From contig NC_061119.1 of the NCBI RefSeq assembly GCF_002878395.1, positions 42,983,218 through 43,047,217 of the forward strand: DNA of 64,000 nucleotides, read 5' to 3'. The notes below the pieces were generated by a model that was given only the letters and a program-made list of their open reading frames with translations, searched no databases and was not told the origin of the DNA. Each line of letters begins with the position of its first letter. Position 1 is the stretch's first letter. Positions 61,315 through 64,000 of this stretch are shown here, piece by piece. The translations under genes were made by a program, and so were the position numbers. Source of the stretch: Capsicum annuum (taxonomy: Eukaryota > Streptophyta > Magnoliopsida > Solanales > Solanaceae).

Positions 61315-61384
61315 TGTGAATTTTCATAGTAAATATGTTAGGTGAGGTGAAGATGTTTAGCATAGATATAAAATTCTTATAATT

Positions 61385-62461
61385 ATGGATATGGGAGAAG
61401 TTAATACTAAAAGTACAAAACTCGAAGAGGTAGATTTACCTCAAGATATGGATCTACTGAATAAATGGACTATTCCTAAAGTTGAATTAAAAACCATATA
61501 TGAATATGGATTTTTTGATAAAATAAAACATAAACAGATTATTAAAACAACTGAACAATCTCTTGCTTTAAATGCTGATGAGCAGACTCTTCAACTTTTA
61601 AATAAGCGTGATATTGATATTTTTAAACGTAATTATAATTATATGCATATTGGCTTAGTTTAAATTGCCTTTCGGCCTCTAACTCTAAAGGGTCTTCCCG
61701 AAACATTTTTAGCAGCTTTGCGTGATGCTAGAAATTTGAATTTCCCAAAATCCTTAATGGGATCTATTGAATCTACTCCTGCTTATGGTCCTGTATATTT
61801 TAATACTCAACCAAATTTACAATTATCTTTGACTGATGTAAATATTCTTCATGCTCTAACATTAAATGTTAAAACTCATGGATATGATTATGCCCCTGGA
61901 TCTGAACTTATAGGATTATCTTACCGCATATATTATCGATTATTATCAACTCTAAATCCTCGATGTAAGTTGATTGATGATAATTCTGACTGCACTATGC
62001 TTATTGAAACTAATTTTATAAAATCTGGGGTTACTACCCGAAGACCTATTAGATGGGATGAAATTGATTTCCCCCAAACATGGATTTTAAATTCAGTCAC
62101 TTCTCCAAAACAATTGGTGGAGGACGTGACTAATTCAGAGTTAACTCAAGTAACTCAAAACTCTGATGGGCGAGTTTGTCTACAATTCGATAGCAATCCT
62201 CCTGTCTATAGAAATTCTTTTTCTTTACCATGAAGGCTCCCTTCAATACATCATATTTCTCCGATTGAACCTGCTGAACCCAATTATGGACCGGCTAGGA
62301 ATCGAGCGGCATCTTTGCATACTATTAACTCTGCAGACTCGCATATTACACCTAAAGGTGTAGAAAAGATAAAAATCAACTCAAAAACTAATATAGTTCA
62401 AGATTTTGATAATGAAAATCCTACTCCATCTGAAATGGATTTTGACATAAATTCTATTTAA
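61385..62461 (+). pseudogene. Caulimovirid-like movement protein, two in-frame stops
   Basis: It is a member of the 30K movement-protein superfamily, which widens plasmodesmata for cell-to-cell spread. The start is ATG 61385 (MDMGEVNTKS). The whole span to TAA 62459-62461 is one frame of 358 codons plus stop, interrupted by TAA at 61661-61663 and TGA at 62231-62233. Supporting segments are TFLAALRDARNLNF, AYGPVYFNTQPNLQLSLTD, NVKTHGYDYAPGSELIGLSY and IRWDEIDFPQTW (61718-62090). The C-terminal part is Asn/Asp-rich. No indel is needed to keep the frame. Identification as a movement protein is strong; genus is not determined. Confidence 0.85.
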
Positions 62462-62463
62462 CT

Positions 62464-62988
62464 ATGATAACACAACTTATTGATTTTAGCCATGGTTCTC
62501 AGGCAAGAAAATATATTCAGAAAGAATTTTTTTCTGAGAAATGGAAAACCTTTAGGACGAAGTTTTTTGAAACTTATACTCCTGATGAATTAAAAAATAT
62601 TTTCGAAGAATTCTATGAAATTTGTGCTTTACATAATAAAACTATTTTATTTGTCCCATGGTTCATGTCTGCATATTTACCGTCTTATGTCAAGATAATC
62701 GAAAGATCTTATCAAAATTCTGATGGATCAATTACTCAAGCACTTTACCCTCCTCAGTCTTCCTTTATATTGCCCAATAATACTGGCATGACTTTTTCTG
62801 CTTTTCAAAAGTTTGTCAGTAAAGATGTGGGAAAAATTACTGTTTCTGAAATAAATAACCTGATCGCCCAAAATAATTATTTGAGTCTTTATGTTAAGGT
62901 TTTAGGCAAACACATTTCCTCTCTTGATAAAAAACTTGACGAATTAATTGAGTTAGTTAACAAACTTAGCTCAGATGAATTCCTCTAA
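62464..62988 (+). CDS. Small pararetroviral ORF of unknown function (174 aa), intact
   Basis: It begins two bases after the movement-protein stop and overlaps the start of the next ORF by 14 bases. Such tight spacing suits translation from one polycistronic RNA. The protein is mostly helical in character: EKWKTFRTKFFETYTPDELK, aromatic LFVPWFMSAYLPSYVKI, and a C-terminal stretch of Leu/Ile heptad-like spacing (LGKHISSLDKKLDELIELVN), probably a coiled coil. Gene order would allow a virion-associated or insect-transmission-type protein, but no sequence match to either is claimed. Confidence 0.7.
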   Translation: MITQLIDFSHGSQARKYIQKEFFSEKWKTFRTKFFETYTPDELKNIFEEFYEICALHNKTILFVPWFMSAYLPSYVKIIERSYQNSDGSITQALYPPQSSFILPNNTGMTFSAFQKFVSKDVGKITVSEINNLIAQNNYLSLYVKVLGKHISSLDKKLDELIELVNKLSSDEFL

Positions 62989-64000
62989 CATTTCTTCTAC
63001 TTCCAAAATCGCTGATAAAGACGAATATATTCTATCAAAACCTTGTATTCAAAGACCTCCTGAAATAGACGGATTTGAAAAGGTTTCTCAATTAAACCAA
63101 TTAGAGAAACTCTTAGAAATTCTCTCGTTTAAACATTCAACCCCTTAATATTTCTGATGATTTTGTACAAAATCTTGAATCTAATTTTGCTGAGAATATT
63201 GATTCTGCTAAAAATCCTGGCGTTATAATCTCTTCCGAGCTTAATAAGCTCAAAGGTATGATTAAAAAACAACCAGGAAAGAAATACGCTGATATTCCCC
63301 GTATGTCTACTGCATATTATCCATGCCCAACTCATCAAGATGTTCTGATAGAGGAAAAGGAATGGAATCAGACAAATACTTCTTATAGTGGAGAAGCCAT
63401 TTATGAATGGAACATTGACGGATTATCTGACCGACAAATCTCTATTCTTATTCATCGAATGTCCATGTATGCTACTATTGCCACAGCCACTACTTCGCCA
63501 GAAAATCGGGCCAATCGTACTGACCAAACAATTTGTAAAATGATTGTTGCGGGATTTACTGGCCAACTTCAAGGCTGGTGGGATAATTTCCTTGATGATA
63601 CTAAACGCGAGGCTATTTTTAACGCCACCAATGATCAACCCGAAAAAGATAATCTAGGGCGACCTCTTCGGGCAGGACGTTCGGATGTTGTCTATACCCT
63701 TATGCTGACGATTATTGAACATTTTGGAGGAAGATTTATCAATCAATATGAAAACATTAGAACTCTGCTTAATGGGTTAAAATGTAGACACTTAGGTGAA
63801 TTTAGATGGTATAAAGACACCTTTCTTAGTAGGGTTATGGATTTACCCGAAAGTAAGTATGACCATTGGAAAGCTAAATTCATTGATGGCCTTCCACCCT
63901 TATTTGCTGAAAGAGTTAGAAAAACCCTTCGAGGATCTTATGGAGAAGTCCAGTATTCAGAAAAGACTTATGGTCAGCTTATTGTAGCTTGTACTCAAGA
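62975..64000 (+). pseudogene. Caulimovirid-like capsid (Gag-like) ORF, one frameshift, runs off the window
   Basis: It begins at ATG 62975 (MNSSNISSTSK), overlapping the previous stop. That frame ends at TAA 63146-63148. The next reading frame is open from 63117 to the window end without a stop (about 294 codons), so one small indel lies in 63117-63148. The open part has YEWNIDGLSDRQIS, MIVAGFTGQLQGWWDNFLDD, VYTLMLTIIEHFGGRF, LGEFRWYKDTFLSRVMDL and GLPPLFAERVRKTLRG, the pattern of the capsid core shared by caulimovirids and related plant elements. The zinc knuckle and any downstream protease/reverse transcriptase would lie beyond 64000. Confidence 0.8.

Noticed and set aside
63796..63987. 63-codon plus-strand frame beginning MNLDGIKTPF
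   Set aside because: It is an out-of-frame reading of the capsid-like ORF, which is open in another frame to the window end.

Overview
The window looks like a stretch of plant nuclear heterochromatin, most likely from a Solanaceae species. Pepper-like is my best guess, inferred from the repeat families rather than proven. I find no intact host gene, tRNA or rRNA. Nearly everything recognisable is a transposable element or its remains, stacked by repeated nested insertion, plus one endogenous pararetrovirus at the right edge. Almost every coding region is broken by stops and frameshifts.

Layout. (1) 1-17.5 kb: a large Ogre/Tat-like Ty3/gypsy element. It has a long LTR at the left edge, a second LTR at 14553-17528, a 3' untranslated region with two tandem-repeat arrays (40-bp and 70-bp units), and a polypurine tract. 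Its interior is replaced by a DNA-transposon fragment and by a minus-strand Tekay/Del-type chromovirus (element A, 3673-11770). Element A is itself interrupted by a solo LTR (D, 6935-9896). (2) 17.5-22.8 kb: non-coding sequence with a decayed Au-type SINE, a hAT-like GC-rich terminus and a long degenerate minisatellite. (3) 22.8-57.6 kb: remains of Mutator-like elements of the KI-MULE (Kaonashi) type. A plus-strand MULE transposase pseudogene (24.0-28.8 kb, split by solo LTR E) faces minus-strand DUF1985/Ulp1-protease pseudogenes, present as two copies. Arrays of palindromes built on ATCTGTTGCAACAGAT flank these genes. The left Ulp1 gene is split by retroelement C (plus strand, 29906-48801). 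C's own 5' LTR is split after 23 bp by retroelement B (minus strand, 29929-39409). Near-matching 5-bp target duplications support each step. (4) 57.9-59.8 kb: a Stowaway MITE, a non-autonomous MULE with a perfect 9-bp target duplication, a pentanucleotide microsatellite and a 100-N assembly gap. (5) 59.9-64.0 kb: an endogenous caulimovirid-like pararetrovirus. It holds the end of a 3' ORF, an intergenic region with TATA and poly(A) signals, a long leader ending in an initiator-Met-tRNA primer site, a movement-protein ORF with two stops, a small ORF of unknown function, and a capsid-like ORF running off the window.

Nothing here forms a working pathway. The value lies in the ordered insertion history, the shared palindromic and satellite structures in the MULEs and LTRs, and the pararetroviral copy. 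The latter is only lightly decayed and is arranged as a head-to-tail or circularly permuted genome.
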